Positions 24,535 to 33,952 of a stretch of DNA of 64,000 nt are shown here, in pieces. The translations under genes were made by a program, and so were the position numbers. The notes beneath the pieces were generated by a model. That model was not told the origin of the DNA and did no database searches. It saw only the letters and a program-made list of their open reading frames with translations. Where the stretch lies: the NCBI RefSeq assembly GCF_008033385.1, contig NZ_VOGY01000003.1:186001-250000 (forward strand). Direction: 5' to 3'. Numbering within the stretch: the stretch's first letter is position 1; every line of letters starts with the position of its first letter. Source of the stretch: Algibacter pacificus. Lineage in GTDB: Bacteria; Bacteroidota; Bacteroidia; Flavobacteriales; Flavobacteriaceae.

Positions 24535-27500
24535 ATGAAAAGAATTACACAAAATTTATTGATAACAATATTATTTGTTGTTTCAATGTGTTCATTTGGA
24601 CAAGGGGTGACTACATCATCCATTAATGGACAGGTAACTGATGCTAATGGGCAGCCTTTACCTGGTGCAAATGTTATAGCGGTTCACACACCATCTGGGA
24701 CTAAGTATGGAGCTGCAACAAACTTTGATGGATTTTACAGAATATCAAATATGAGAACAGGCGGACCTTATAAGGTTTCTATCTCATTTGTTGGTTATGG
24801 TAATTTTGTTGATCAAAATATTTATTTACAATTGGGGGACTCTAAGAGAATAAGTGTAGGGTTATCTGAAGATTCTAATGCATTGCAAGAAGTGGTTATT
24901 TCTGCAGAAAGAGATGGTGTTTTTGACTCAGGGAAAAATGGAACAGGAAATAAAGTTTCTAATAGACAAGTAACAGGATTGCCGTCTATATCTAGGAACA
25001 TTGCAGATTTTGCGCGATTAACACCTCAAGCACGTATTTCTGGTGATGATAATGTTTCAATAGCAGGTCAAAATAATAGATATAATGCTATTTATATTGA
25101 TGGAGCAGTTAATAACGATGTTTTTGGTTTATCATCTAGTGGAACAAATGGAGGGCAAACAGGAGTGAGCCCAATATCGTTAGATGCTATTGAAGCTTTT
25201 CAAATAAATGTTGCACCTTTTGATGTCAGACAATCAGGTTTTGCTGGTGGTAGTATTAATGCGATAACTAAATCTGGAACAAACACCTTTGAAGGTTCTG
25301 CTTATACTTTTATGAGAAATGAAGATCTTGCAGGTAAAACACCTGTTGGATTAGTAGGTTCTGACGGAGTAAGAGAAAAATTAGATGATTTTTCTTCTAA
25401 TATTTATGGTGCGAGATTAGGTGGTGCTATTGTAAAAGATAAATTATTTTTCTTTGTGAATTATGAAAATGAAAAAAGAGAAACGCCTCAACCTTTTAAT
25501 GGTGAAAATTATATTGGTGATTCGTCAGTTTCAGATATTCAAGGTCTTTCAGATTTTTTAGTATCTAATTATGGTTATAATCCAGGTGGTTATACTAACA
25601 ATGTTTCATCTTTAAATAGTGATAAACTTATTGCTAAGATTGACTGGAATATCAATGATAACCATAAATTATCTTTAAAACACAGTTACGTTAAAGCAAC
25701 ACAAGTGAATGCTTCTGGTTCAAGTGCTAGATCAATTAATTTCTTGAACGGGGCTATTAATTTTGAGTCAATTACAAATTCAACTGCATTAGAACTGAAC
25801 TCTACGTTTGGTCAAAAATTTGCAAATAATTTAGTTATTGGATATACATCTGTTAATGATAACAGAGATCCTAATGGTAGTGCATTCCCATCGGTAGCTA
25901 TTACTGATGGTTCTGGCCGTATTAATTTTGGTTCGGAAGCATTTTCTACAGCGAATTTATTGGAGCAAAACGTATTAACTGTTACTGATAATTTTGAAAT
26001 CTATACAGGAGCACATACAGTAACCTTTGGTGTTAATGGTGAATTTACATCGGCGTTAAATGTGTTTTTTGGAAGAAATTACGGGTATTATAATTTTGAT
26101 AATTTATCAGACTTCTTAGACAATAATCGTCCAATTGAATACAGAATTGGATATTCTTTATTAGGTGGATCTGGAGATAATTCTTTAGGAGCTGCTGAAT
26201 TTGATTATTCACAATTAGGTTTTTATGTACAAGATGAAGTTGATTTTACTGAAAACTTTAAACTTACAGCAGGTTTGCGTTTCGATATTCCTTATTGGAA
26301 TGATGGCTTAGTAAATGACGATTTTAATACACGTACCGTTGGTTTATTAGAAGCTGCGGGTAAAGATTTACAAGGAGCTAGAGTTGGTCAAGGTATTTCT
26401 TCTAGTGTACATGTTTCTCCTAGAATTGGTTTTAACTGGGATGTTAATGGCGATAAATCTACTCAAATTCGTGGTGGATTAGGTATCTTTACATCTCGCG
26501 TGCCTTTAGTATGGCCAGGTGGTACATACAATAATAATGGATTAACGGCTGGAGAAACAAGACAACGCTTTTTTAAAGGTGAAACTCCAGAATTTTTTAA
26601 CCCAGATGTAAATTCTCAATTTAAAGATCCTGCTCCAGGTTCTGGTACATTAGGAGGAAAAGTAGATTTATTTGCAAAAGATTTTAAACTTCCGCAAGTA
26701 TTTAAAACAAATATCGCTATAGATCAAAAATTACCTTACGGTTTTGTATTCTCAGCTGATTTTGTTTGGAATGATAACATTACAGCTATTGCTTATGAAA
26801 ACTTAAATAGAGTAGAACCTCAATCTTTTACTACTGGTGCTGGTTCTAGACCAATGTATAAATTTGGATCAATAGATAACAATTATAGTGACATCTTTTT
26901 GGGATACAATACAGGAGAGGGTAGTTCATATAATGTTAGTGGTACTTTATCTAAAAACTTTATAAGTGATAGAGTGGTGGTAAGAAACCAAGTATCTTAT
27001 TCTTATGGTGATTCGGATGTTTTAATTGATGCTACAAGTTCTCAAAACAGTTCACAATGGGAAAATTTAGAAACGGTTAACGGATCTAACAAGCCTGTTG
27101 TTTCGACTTCAGATTTTTCTGCAGGACATCGTGTTATAGCCAATTCTACGTTTGAATATAAATGGACAGATAATGTTAAAACAAGAATTGGATTGTTTTA
27201 TGAAGGTGCCAATGGACAACCTTTTAGTTATACCTATGCAAACAGTAGTAATTTATTAGGTGATACAGGCGGTTATGCTTCGGCATTAATGTATGTACCA
27301 AGTTCAGAATCTGAGGCAAATCTTGTGGATACTGGAGATTTAACAGCTTCAGAACAATATGCTTTATTAAGCGCATATATTGAAGGAGATGATTATTTAA
27401 GAAGTAGAAAAGGAACATTTGCGGAAAGAAATGCAGACCGTTCTGATTGGACACATATTATTGATTTAAAAGTAGCTCAAGAATTTGGAATTAACTTTGG

Positions 27501-27756
27501 AGACAAAGTACACAAGTTCGAAGTTACTTGCGATATTTTTAACTTCACAAATCTATTGAATAAGGATTGGGGAGTTAGAACGTATACTAACTACAATCAA
27601 GTAACCTTGTTAGAATTTGAAGGATATGCTGCGGATAATACTACACCTCAGTTTTCTTTCGATCCAGAATCTACAGATACTAAAAATCTTATTGACAACT
27701 CTGGTTTCCAATCATCAAGATGGCAAATGCAAGTAGGTTTAAGATATAGTTTCTAA
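24535..27756 (+). CDS. Oar-like TonB-dependent receptor with N-terminal regulatory-like domain
   Basis: An outer-membrane protein of 1073 residues. The order is: signal peptide (1-22, ending CSFGQ), a carboxypeptidase-regulatory-like beta domain (about 28-118, SINGQVTDANGQPLPGANV), a plug domain (about 130-240, with RYNAIYIDGAVNN and SGFAGGSINAITKSGTN), and a large beta-barrel ending VGLRYSF, with the terminal aromatic used for barrel insertion. The sequence is of the Oar/OmpA-related family common in Bacteroidota; ligands are not known, with roles suggested in protein or large-substrate uptake. It is transcribed alone, with its own promoter and terminator, and codon use looks like a well-expressed gene (less diverse than the neighbouring receptor). 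Confidence 0.9.
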   Translation: MKRITQNLLITILFVVSMCSFGQGVTTSSINGQVTDANGQPLPGANVIAVHTPSGTKYGAATNFDGFYRISNMRTGGPYKVSISFVGYGNFVDQNIYLQLGDSKRISVGLSEDSNALQEVVISAERDGVFDSGKNGTGNKVSNRQVTGLPSISRNIADFARLTPQARISGDDNVSIAGQNNRYNAIYIDGAVNNDVFGLSSSGTNGGQTGVSPISLDAIEAFQINVAPFDVRQSGFAGGSINAITKSGTNTFEGSAYTFMRNEDLAGKTPVGLVGSDGVREKLDDFSSNIYGARLGGAIVKDKLFFFVNYENEKRETPQPFNGENYIGDSSVSDIQGLSDFLVSNYGYNPGGYTNNVSSLNSDKLIAKIDWNINDNHKLSLKHSYVKATQVNASGSSARSINFLNGAINFESITNSTALELNSTFGQKFANNLVIGYTSVNDNRDPNGSAFPSVAITDGSGRINFGSEAFSTANLLEQNVLTVTDNFEIYTGAHTVTFGVNGEFTSALNVFFGRNYGYYNFDNLSDFLDNNRPIEYRIGYSLLGGSGDNSLGAAEFDYSQLGFYVQDEVDFTENFKLTAGLRFDIPYWNDGLVNDDFNTRTVGLLEAAGKDLQGARVGQGISSSVHVSPRIGFNWDVNGDKSTQIRGGLGIFTSRVPLVWPGGTYNNNGLTAGETRQRFFKGETPEFFNPDVNSQFKDPAPGSGTLGGKVDLFAKDFKLPQVFKTNIAIDQKLPYGFVFSADFVWNDNITAIAYENLNRVEPQSFTTGAGSRPMYKFGSIDNNYSDIFLGYNTGEGSSYNVSGTLSKNFISDRVVVRNQVSYSYGDSDVLIDATSSQNSSQWENLETVNGSNKPVVSTSDFSAGHRVIANSTFEYKWTDNVKTRIGLFYEGANGQPFSYTYANSSNLLGDTGGYASALMYVPSSESEANLVDTGDLTASEQYALLSAYIEGDDYLRSRKGTFAERNADRSDWTHIIDLKVAQEFGINFGDKVHKFEVTCDIFNFTNLLNKDWGVRTYTNYNQVTLLEFEGYAADNTTPQFSFDPESTDTKNLIDNSGFQSSRWQMQVGLRYSF

Positions 27757-27778
27757 GCTTATTTTAATATAACTTTTA

Positions 27779-27808
27779 AAACCGCTTCACTCGAAGCGGT
27801 TTTTTTAT
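27779..27808 (+). terminator. Terminator of the Oar-like receptor gene
   Basis: Arms AAACCGCTTC and GAAGCGGTTT around a 4-base loop, followed by a T run, 22 bases after the stop codon. Confidence 0.9.
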
Positions 27809-27821
27809 GAATTAAAATCAC

Positions 27822-27829
27822 TATTTTTG
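27822..27829 (+). promoter_or_regulatory. Putative -7 box of the four-helix membrane protein gene
   Basis: TATTTTTG, 25 bases upstream of ATG 27855. No TTG at a suitable distance. Confidence 0.4.
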
Positions 27830-27854
27830 AAACCGTAAACAAAATTAAAGAAAC

Positions 27855-28292
27855 ATGTACAACACGGTATTATCACTTCATTCCTATTGGGCCTATTTAG
27901 TTCTATTAGTTTTAATCATTGCGGCAGGTAACGCCATTATTAAAACGGTAGGCGACAAAGAATACGAAAACAACGATTTTAGAATATCATTATTCACTTT
28001 AATTGTTTCTCATATTCAATTAACTATTGGTTTAATATTATATGTTGTATCGCCTCGTTTAGCATTATGGGGGGAGTTAGGAGGAAAAGTAATGAGCAAC
28101 TCTATTGCTAGACTATATCTTGTAGAACATCCGTTTGTTAATATTATAGCTATAGCATTAATTACAATTGGCTACTCTAAACACAAAAAGAAATTAACTT
28201 CAAAAAGTAAATTAAAAACCATAGCCATTTTTTACAGTATTGCTTTAGTATTGTTTTTATCGAGAATTCCTTGGAGTACTTGGATTGGATAG
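27855..28292 (+). CDS. Small four-helix membrane protein with conserved histidines
   Basis: A 145-residue inner-membrane protein whose function I cannot assign. Four hydrophobic helices are clear: about 8-30, 45-68, 92-110 and 122-140. Histidines sit at or near the membrane segments: LHSYWAYL (start of helix 1), SHIQLTIG (helix 2) and EHPFVNI (helix 3). That layout would suit heme-b binding, as in small cytochrome b-like proteins, but this is an inference from spacing only. Positive charges between helices 3 and 4 (KHKKKLTSKSKLK) set the topology. It has its own -7 box and a terminator. Homologues may carry unrelated names from poor transfers. Confidence 0.65.
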   Translation: MYNTVLSLHSYWAYLVLLVLIIAAGNAIIKTVGDKEYENNDFRISLFTLIVSHIQLTIGLILYVVSPRLALWGELGGKVMSNSIARLYLVEHPFVNIIAIALITIGYSKHKKKLTSKSKLKTIAIFYSIALVLFLSRIPWSTWIG

Positions 28293-28316
28293 AAATTAAG
28301 GTTTTATAAAATATTT

Positions 28317-28352
28317 AAAAATCCTTCAGGTTTAAAAACTTGGAGGATTTTT
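28317..28352. terminator. Terminator shared by converging genes
   Basis: Arms AAAAATCCT (28317-28325) and AGGATTTTT (28344-28352) around a loop with partial inner pairing, flanked by A and T runs. It lies between the four-helix gene and the exported EEP nuclease and touches the latter's stop codon. Confidence 0.7.
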
Positions 28353-29403
28353 ATTTTTCAGCCACCCTTTTAATCAAATAAACATAAACAGGAAAGTGAT
28401 CGCTAAAGCCATTGTTAAACCCACTATAGCCAAAACTCCGTAGCGGATAACCTTTATAAGGACCGGTTTTAGTAATGATAAAATTCTTATTATAAATACC
28501 AGCTTTATAAAATTGAAAAGAGCTATAATCTTTTTCAAGCAACGGTTTTGTAACCATAATTTGATCGAATAAACTCCAAGCATCGCGATAGGCTGTTGTG
28601 CCAACACCGTTTTTATAGAAATTTTCAAAAGGATTATAAACACCTTTTAACCCCACCTTTTTGGTTGGTTTTGCTTTTAAAACCTTTTTAACACTTGCAT
28701 TATTTGGATTGTCATTTAAATCTCCCATAATACATACTTTGGCATACGGGTCTATAGATTGTAAAGAATCTAAAAGACGTTTGGTTAATTTAGCAGCAGC
28801 CACACGTTTCGATCTGCTTTTTGCTTCACCACCTCGCCGGGAAGGCCAATGGTTTACAATAATATGGATAGTTTCATCTTCCAAAATACCGCTTACCAGT
28901 AATTGTTCACGGGTATAAATACGTTTATTGGTGTCGGCATCATAAATTTTTAGTTCATGCGTGCTGGTGTGTATAGATGTAAAAGCTTTTTTTTGATAGA
29001 GTAAAGCTACATCAATGCCACGCAGGTCTGTGGAGTTGTAATGCACAATACCATAATCTGTATCAATAAGTAGCGAATCGTTCACTAAATCTTCTAAAAC
29101 GGCTTTATTTTCAACTTCAGAAACTCCAATAATACTTGGTGCGTTTTTAGAAACATCTTTTCCAATATCTGAAAGAACACGAGCCATGTTATGAATTTTT
29201 TGTTTATAAACCGCACTTCTATCGCGTTTTAATGCCATCATGGGGCTGTATTCATCAAGTTTTTGAGGATCGTTTATGGTATCGAATAAATTTTCTAAAT
29301 TATAAAATGCTACCGTATGAATTTTAAATTTTCTTTCTTGGGCATGGGTAAAAATAAAGGTGTTTGCTGCAAGAAAGCATATAATCAATTTTAGAAAATT
29401 CAT
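28351..29403 (-). CDS. Exported EEP-family endonuclease/exonuclease/phosphatase
   Basis: A phosphodiesterase of the DNase I/exonuclease III superfamily, about 350 residues from ATG 29403, where a signal peptide starts (MNFLKLIICFLAANTFIFTH). Catalytic blocks are in order: FYNLENLFDT (metal Asn), GVSEVENKAVLEDL (metal Glu), VNHWPSRRGGEAKSRSKR, GDLNDNP (catalytic Asp and Asn), and SDHFPVYVYL (SDH). All active-site motifs are kept, so it is likely an active exported hydrolase of nucleic acids or other phosphodiesters/phosphomonoesters. It is divergent from a TonB receptor gene 125 bases away, and a paralogue without signal peptide lies at 35824-36792. Confidence 0.87.
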   Translation of the reverse strand: MNFLKLIICFLAANTFIFTHAQERKFKIHTVAFYNLENLFDTINDPQKLDEYSPMMALKRDRSAVYKQKIHNMARVLSDIGKDVSKNAPSIIGVSEVENKAVLEDLVNDSLLIDTDYGIVHYNSTDLRGIDVALLYQKKAFTSIHTSTHELKIYDADTNKRIYTREQLLVSGILEDETIHIIVNHWPSRRGGEAKSRSKRVAAAKLTKRLLDSLQSIDPYAKVCIMGDLNDNPNNASVKKVLKAKPTKKVGLKGVYNPFENFYKNGVGTTAYRDAWSLFDQIMVTKPLLEKDYSSFQFYKAGIYNKNFIITKTGPYKGYPLRSFGYSGFNNGFSDHFPVYVYLIKRVAEK

Positions 29404-29450
29404 GTGCCTAAAGTTTAAAAAGGATTCATTTTCAGTAGGTTGGAATTCTT

Positions 29451-29458
29451 CAAAGTTA
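29451..29458 (-). promoter_or_regulatory. Putative -7 box of the exported EEP gene
   Basis: Minus-strand TAACTTTG, 47 bases upstream of the EEP ATG, within the divergent spacer shared with the TonB receptor gene. Confidence 0.4.
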
Positions 29459-29528
29459 TTAAAATTCAATGAAAAGCATTTTGTTTTTGTTGTTTTTTCT
29501 TATATTTAAACAAATTAAAGCACTAATT

Positions 29529-32330
29529 ATGAGTAAGATAATGCTTTTGTTTCTATGCTTAGGTCTTTCAATAAACAGCAATGCTCAACAAACCTTAGTG
29601 AAAGGAAGCTTGCTCGATGGGCGCTCTTTTCAACCTTTAGAAAACGTTTCCGTCACTATTGAAGGGAGTCCTTTAAAAACGCAAACCAATGCTTCGGGTG
29701 TATTTTTATTTGATAAAAACTTGCCTTTAGGCGAGCAAATGTTGCAAGTTTCAAAAACGGGTTATATTTCAAAACGTTTCCCAATTGTTATAAATGAAGG
29801 GGAAATCGTGAATATTTCTGATATCACTTTAGATCGTGATGAGAATGCAACCAGTGATTTATTTACCATTACATTATCGGATGATGAATTGAATGACGAT
29901 ACTAGCGGCGCCGATAATATTTCCGGACTTTTAGCGGCATCACTCGATGTTTTTCAACGCACAGCCGCCTTCGAGTTTAGTGCGTCTTTTTTTCGGCTTC
30001 GTGGTTTAGATTCAAAAAACAGTACTGTTTTAATTAATGGTATCGAAATGAATAAAATCTATAACGGCCGACCACAATGGAGTAATTGGGGCGGTATAAA
30101 CGATGTGTTGCGAAACCAAGAATTAACCACAGGATTAACCCCTTCAAACTATAATTTTGGAGGTATTTTAGGAACCAATAATATCAATATTCGGGCATCG
30201 GAAGCTAGAGCAGGCGGGCGCTTAACGTATTCGTCGTCTAACCGAAGTTATAGCAATCGGCTTATGGCTATGTACGCTTCGGGTTTGTTAAAAAATAATT
30301 GGGCTTATACGGTAACTATTGGTCGTCGGTGGGGAAATGAAGGCTATCAAGATGGAACCAGTTATAATTCAAATTCCTTTTTCACTTCCGTGGAAAAAAT
30401 AATAAACAAAAACCATAGTTTGAGTTTTTCTGCGATTTATACCCCAAATCGCCGAGGCAAGTCGTCTCCCAATACACAGGAGATTTTCGATTTAAAAGAT
30501 ATAAAATATAACGAATATTGGGGTTGGCAAGATGGTGAAAAACGAAATTCGAGAATAAAAGAAGTTAATGAACCTATTGTAATGCTTAATCATTATTGGG
30601 ATTTGAATAGTAAAACCAAGTTAAATACAAACATAGGTTACCAATTCGGTAAAATGGGAAATAGCCGATTGGATTATAACGGCAAAGATTTAATCGATGG
30701 TTTCCCACAAGGAGGTGGTGCAAATCCAAGTGCTGCTTATTATCAAAAACTACCAAGTTATTTTGAGCGTAATTACCCAGATCAATTAGGTTTTGCGTAT
30801 CAAGCATTGCAGACTTTTCAAAGTAACGGACAAATAGATTGGGATGCGATGTACAGTACAAATATAGCCAATACTCAAAATGGCGGGAATGCCACTTATG
30901 CTTTATATGAAGATCGGGTAGATGATAAATTACTCACCGTTAATTCCATTTTAAATAAAGAAATAAACGATCATATTCTTTTCAATACTGGCGTTCATTT
31001 TAAAAATTTAAATTCTGAAAATTTTGCTGAGGTTATAGATCTTTTAGGGGCTAAAACCTATTTGGATATCGATGGTTTTGCTACTAATATTAACGAAGCC
31101 CAAAACAATTTATTAAATCCAAATCGTACCGTTGGGGTTGGCGATAAATTTAAATACGATTATAACATTTTTGCGAACGAAATTGGTGGCTATGCACAAA
31201 CTCATTTTTCATATAGTAAAACAGAATTTTATATCGCTGCTAGCATCAAAAACACAACCTATCAGCGTGAAGGTATTTATCAAAATGGCGGATTTCCAGA
31301 TAATTCGTTGGGTAAAGGTGATAAAATAAGTTTTATGGGCTTGGGCGCAAAAGCGGGGTTTACGTATAAATTAACGGGTAAGCATCTGTTTGATATCAAT
31401 ACCGCTTATATTACTAGAGCACCAACAATACAAAACACATTTTCTAATTCTAGAGAAAACCACGATGTTGTTCCAAATATTACTGAAGAAAAAATAATGT
31501 CGGCCGATGCTAGTTATATTTATCGTTCGTCTATTATTAAAGCACGATTAACAGGGTATTACACCAAGGTTTCGAATGCTAACGAAATTTCATTCTTTTT
31601 TGCAGATGGTATTGGTGGCGATAATTTAGCTTTTGTTCAAGAAATTCTTCAGGGTGTTGAAAAACAACATCTGGGTTCCGAATTTGGTATTGAAGCTCAA
31701 GTTACCCCAACTATAAAGTTGAAAGGCGCTGCGGCTATTGGTCAATTCACTTATAATAATAACCCCAATTTATATCTATCTACCGAGCCTGACGATGACG
31801 CTTTAGCGGCTGGTTTTATAGATGGTTTTAAAGATTTTGGGCAATCGAAACTTAAAAATTATAAGCTCGCTTCGGGGCCACAAAACGCATATTCCGTTGG
31901 CTTTGAATATAGCGATCCCGGTTATTGGTGGTTTGGTGCGACGGTAAATTTCTTCGCAAATACCTATGTCGATGTGAGTCCGTTAACGCGATCATCAAAT
32001 TTTTCAACCGATTTTGATGGTAATGTATTTAACGATTACGATGAAAATTTGGCAAGAGCACTTTTAAAACAAGAGCGTTTTGATGATTATATGGTGGTGA
32101 ATTTAATTGGCGGAAAATCCTGGAAGCTGGGTGAATATTATATTGGTTTTTTTGGAAGCATTAATAATTTATTAGATCAAGTTTATAAATCTGGAGGGTT
32201 CGAACAAGGACGAAATGCCAACTACCGAGAACTTAGGGACGATAAAGCATTAAATACACCCGTTTTTGGATCGAAATATTGGTATGGTCGTGGTACCACC
32301 TATTTTCTGAATTTGAATGTGAGGTTTTAA
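29529..32330 (+). CDS. TonB-dependent receptor beside DUF5689 lipoprotein
   Basis: An outer-membrane receptor of about 933 residues. Signal peptide MSKIMLLFLCLGLSINSNAQ begins at ATG 29529; an in-frame ATG at 29469 would add a second hydrophobic stretch and is less likely. A carboxypeptidase-regulatory-like domain (about 22-95, GSLLDGRSFQPLENVSVTIE) is followed by a plug (about 110-230, FFRLRGLDSKNSTVLINGIE) and a beta-barrel ending NLNVRF. No SusD homologue follows; instead a DUF5689 lipoprotein gene lies 109 bases downstream, and an exported EEP nuclease is divergent. I infer that it imports a product released by the nuclease. The substrate cannot be read from the sequence. Confidence 0.88.
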   Translation: MSKIMLLFLCLGLSINSNAQQTLVKGSLLDGRSFQPLENVSVTIEGSPLKTQTNASGVFLFDKNLPLGEQMLQVSKTGYISKRFPIVINEGEIVNISDITLDRDENATSDLFTITLSDDELNDDTSGADNISGLLAASLDVFQRTAAFEFSASFFRLRGLDSKNSTVLINGIEMNKIYNGRPQWSNWGGINDVLRNQELTTGLTPSNYNFGGILGTNNINIRASEARAGGRLTYSSSNRSYSNRLMAMYASGLLKNNWAYTVTIGRRWGNEGYQDGTSYNSNSFFTSVEKIINKNHSLSFSAIYTPNRRGKSSPNTQEIFDLKDIKYNEYWGWQDGEKRNSRIKEVNEPIVMLNHYWDLNSKTKLNTNIGYQFGKMGNSRLDYNGKDLIDGFPQGGGANPSAAYYQKLPSYFERNYPDQLGFAYQALQTFQSNGQIDWDAMYSTNIANTQNGGNATYALYEDRVDDKLLTVNSILNKEINDHILFNTGVHFKNLNSENFAEVIDLLGAKTYLDIDGFATNINEAQNNLLNPNRTVGVGDKFKYDYNIFANEIGGYAQTHFSYSKTEFYIAASIKNTTYQREGIYQNGGFPDNSLGKGDKISFMGLGAKAGFTYKLTGKHLFDINTAYITRAPTIQNTFSNSRENHDVVPNITEEKIMSADASYIYRSSIIKARLTGYYTKVSNANEISFFFADGIGGDNLAFVQEILQGVEKQHLGSEFGIEAQVTPTIKLKGAAAIGQFTYNNNPNLYLSTEPDDDALAAGFIDGFKDFGQSKLKNYKLASGPQNAYSVGFEYSDPGYWWFGATVNFFANTYVDVSPLTRSSNFSTDFDGNVFNDYDENLARALLKQERFDDYMVVNLIGGKSWKLGEYYIGFFGSINNLLDQVYKSGGFEQGRNANYRELRDDKALNTPVFGSKYWYGRGTTYFLNLNVRF

Positions 32331-32439
32331 ATAAAAAAAAAGAAAAAAGTTAGAATTGACATATAAGCTCAAAGGAAATTAACCAGCCAAATGCCAAACT
32401 CATCTTGTCGAAACACCAAACCATATAAAAACACAAATC

Positions 32440-33876
32440 ATGAAAAATTTTAAAATACTAACCGTTATTTTTCTGATACAAATAGTAATAACATCCTGTG
32501 TAAAAGATAGCGATTATGGTATTCCAGATATATCATTCACAGAACCCGATATTCCACAAGATAAAATAACAACTTTTAAAACTATAAAATCACTTTACGA
32601 ACAAGCGGTAAACAATGGAAATTCTACAGCGAGAATCGATGAAGATTCAGAATTATATATTGAAGGTTATGTGGTGTCTTCCGATAAATCGGGAAACTTT
32701 TTTGAAGAGTTAATTATTCAAAATAAAATAGATGATACCAATCCCGAAAGCGACCCGAGATTGGGTTTTCAGGTGGCTATTAATGTGTCGAGTTTATCGG
32801 ATACTTATCAATTTGGTCAAAAAGTATATATAAAAATGACAGGGTTAACCGTTGGAGAAAGGAGCGGGATTATTGTTATTGGAAAAGGCGATGGTGCACA
32901 GGTAGAACAAATTCAACCTTCAGAATATAAAAATATTATTATTAGAAGTAACGATATTGTTGAAATTCAACCTAAAATATCAAGTATTGCAGATTTGAAT
33001 GCTATGGATTATAACACGTTAATTCAGCTCGAAAATATGCAATTAAATCGGTTTGAATTAGGAGCTACATTTGCAAGCGAATCTATTGATGAGTATGATG
33101 GTATTCGCACGTTGGTAAGTTGTGATACTGGCGTTTCTATAAGAATGCAAACCAGCACATTTTCCGATTTTAAATCCTTAATTATTCCGCAAGGCAAAGG
33201 GACAGTAACTGGTGTTTTTAGTCGAGATTATGGCGATGATTTTAATGTATTGGTTTTAAATAGTTCTTCGGATATTCATTTTGATTCCGATGTCCGTTGC
33301 GACCCGATGGAATTAAGTTGTGGCATTGCTTCAACCTTAGGAACACACAATTTATTGTATGAAGATTTTGAATCTCAAAAAAACAACAAACCCATTGAAA
33401 TTGAGGGTTGGACTAATTATATTGAAGCAGGCACAGAAGCTTGGGAAGGGTATTCTTCAACATCATCAAATGCGTCTTTAGGGCGTTCGGCACGGTTTCA
33501 ATGTTCCAGTTCGGGAGACGATTCTAATATTGGCTGGTTAATTACCCCTGCCATTAATTTAGATGCACAAGAAGGTGAAACGCTTCGTTTTAAAACCTCG
33601 AATAGTTTGGCAGATAGTAGTTTTTTGGAAATATTATATTCTTTAGATTGGGATGGCACCGAAGAAACTATTACAACCGCTACTTGGGGCACTTTATCCA
33701 ATGCTTATGTAGTGAAAGATACCGACTCGTTTGTGCCTTGGTTTAACTCTGGTGCGGTCGATTTATCTTGCGCTAGCGGAACCATGTATATTGCTTTTAA
33801 ATTTACAGGAAGTGGCCAAGATACCTTCGATGGTATTTATGAGTTAGATGAAATTAGTGTGGATTTTGTGCAATAA
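32440..33876 (+). CDS. DUF5689 / choice-of-anchor J lipoprotein
   Basis: A surface-exposed or periplasmic lipoprotein of 478 residues with signal and lipobox VITSC (lipidated Cys about 20). Residues about 55-270 match DUF5689, an OB-fold-like region (SELYIEGYVVSSDKSGNFFE, FGQKVYIKMTGLTVGERSG). Residues about 305-475 form a choice-of-anchor J-type jelly-roll (LLYEDFESQKNNKP, then GRSARFQCSS, GWLITPAINLDAQEGETL), often ligand- or surface-binding. It lies downstream of the TonB receptor on the same strand and is probably its partner lipoprotein in place of SusD. The cysteines in the middle (VRCDPMELSCG) could form a disulfide. Confidence 0.83.
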   Translation: MKNFKILTVIFLIQIVITSCVKDSDYGIPDISFTEPDIPQDKITTFKTIKSLYEQAVNNGNSTARIDEDSELYIEGYVVSSDKSGNFFEELIIQNKIDDTNPESDPRLGFQVAINVSSLSDTYQFGQKVYIKMTGLTVGERSGIIVIGKGDGAQVEQIQPSEYKNIIIRSNDIVEIQPKISSIADLNAMDYNTLIQLENMQLNRFELGATFASESIDEYDGIRTLVSCDTGVSIRMQTSTFSDFKSLIIPQGKGTVTGVFSRDYGDDFNVLVLNSSSDIHFDSDVRCDPMELSCGIASTLGTHNLLYEDFESQKNNKPIEIEGWTNYIEAGTEAWEGYSSTSSNASLGRSARFQCSSSGDDSNIGWLITPAINLDAQEGETLRFKTSNSLADSSFLEILYSLDWDGTEETITTATWGTLSNAYVVKDTDSFVPWFNSGAVDLSCASGTMYIAFKFTGSGQDTFDGIYELDEISVDFVQ

Positions 33877-33940
33877 AAAAGGTTTTAAATACCTATTGCG
33901 TTTTTAAAATCGGATAGCTGTAAATTTCAAATAAAAAGTC

Positions 33941-33948
33941 TAATTTCG
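33941..33948 (+). promoter_or_regulatory. Putative -7 box four bases from ATG of a small membrane protein gene
   Basis: TAATTTCG, one mismatch from TAnnTTTG, then CCCC and ATG 33953. The spacing is the same as in hflX and thiL and predicts a leaderless mRNA. Confidence 0.35.
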
Positions 33949-33952
33949 CCCC

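Noticed and set aside
29469-29528. Upstream start of the TonB receptor at 29469
   Set aside because: It would put a second hydrophobic stretch before a complete signal peptide starting at 29529.
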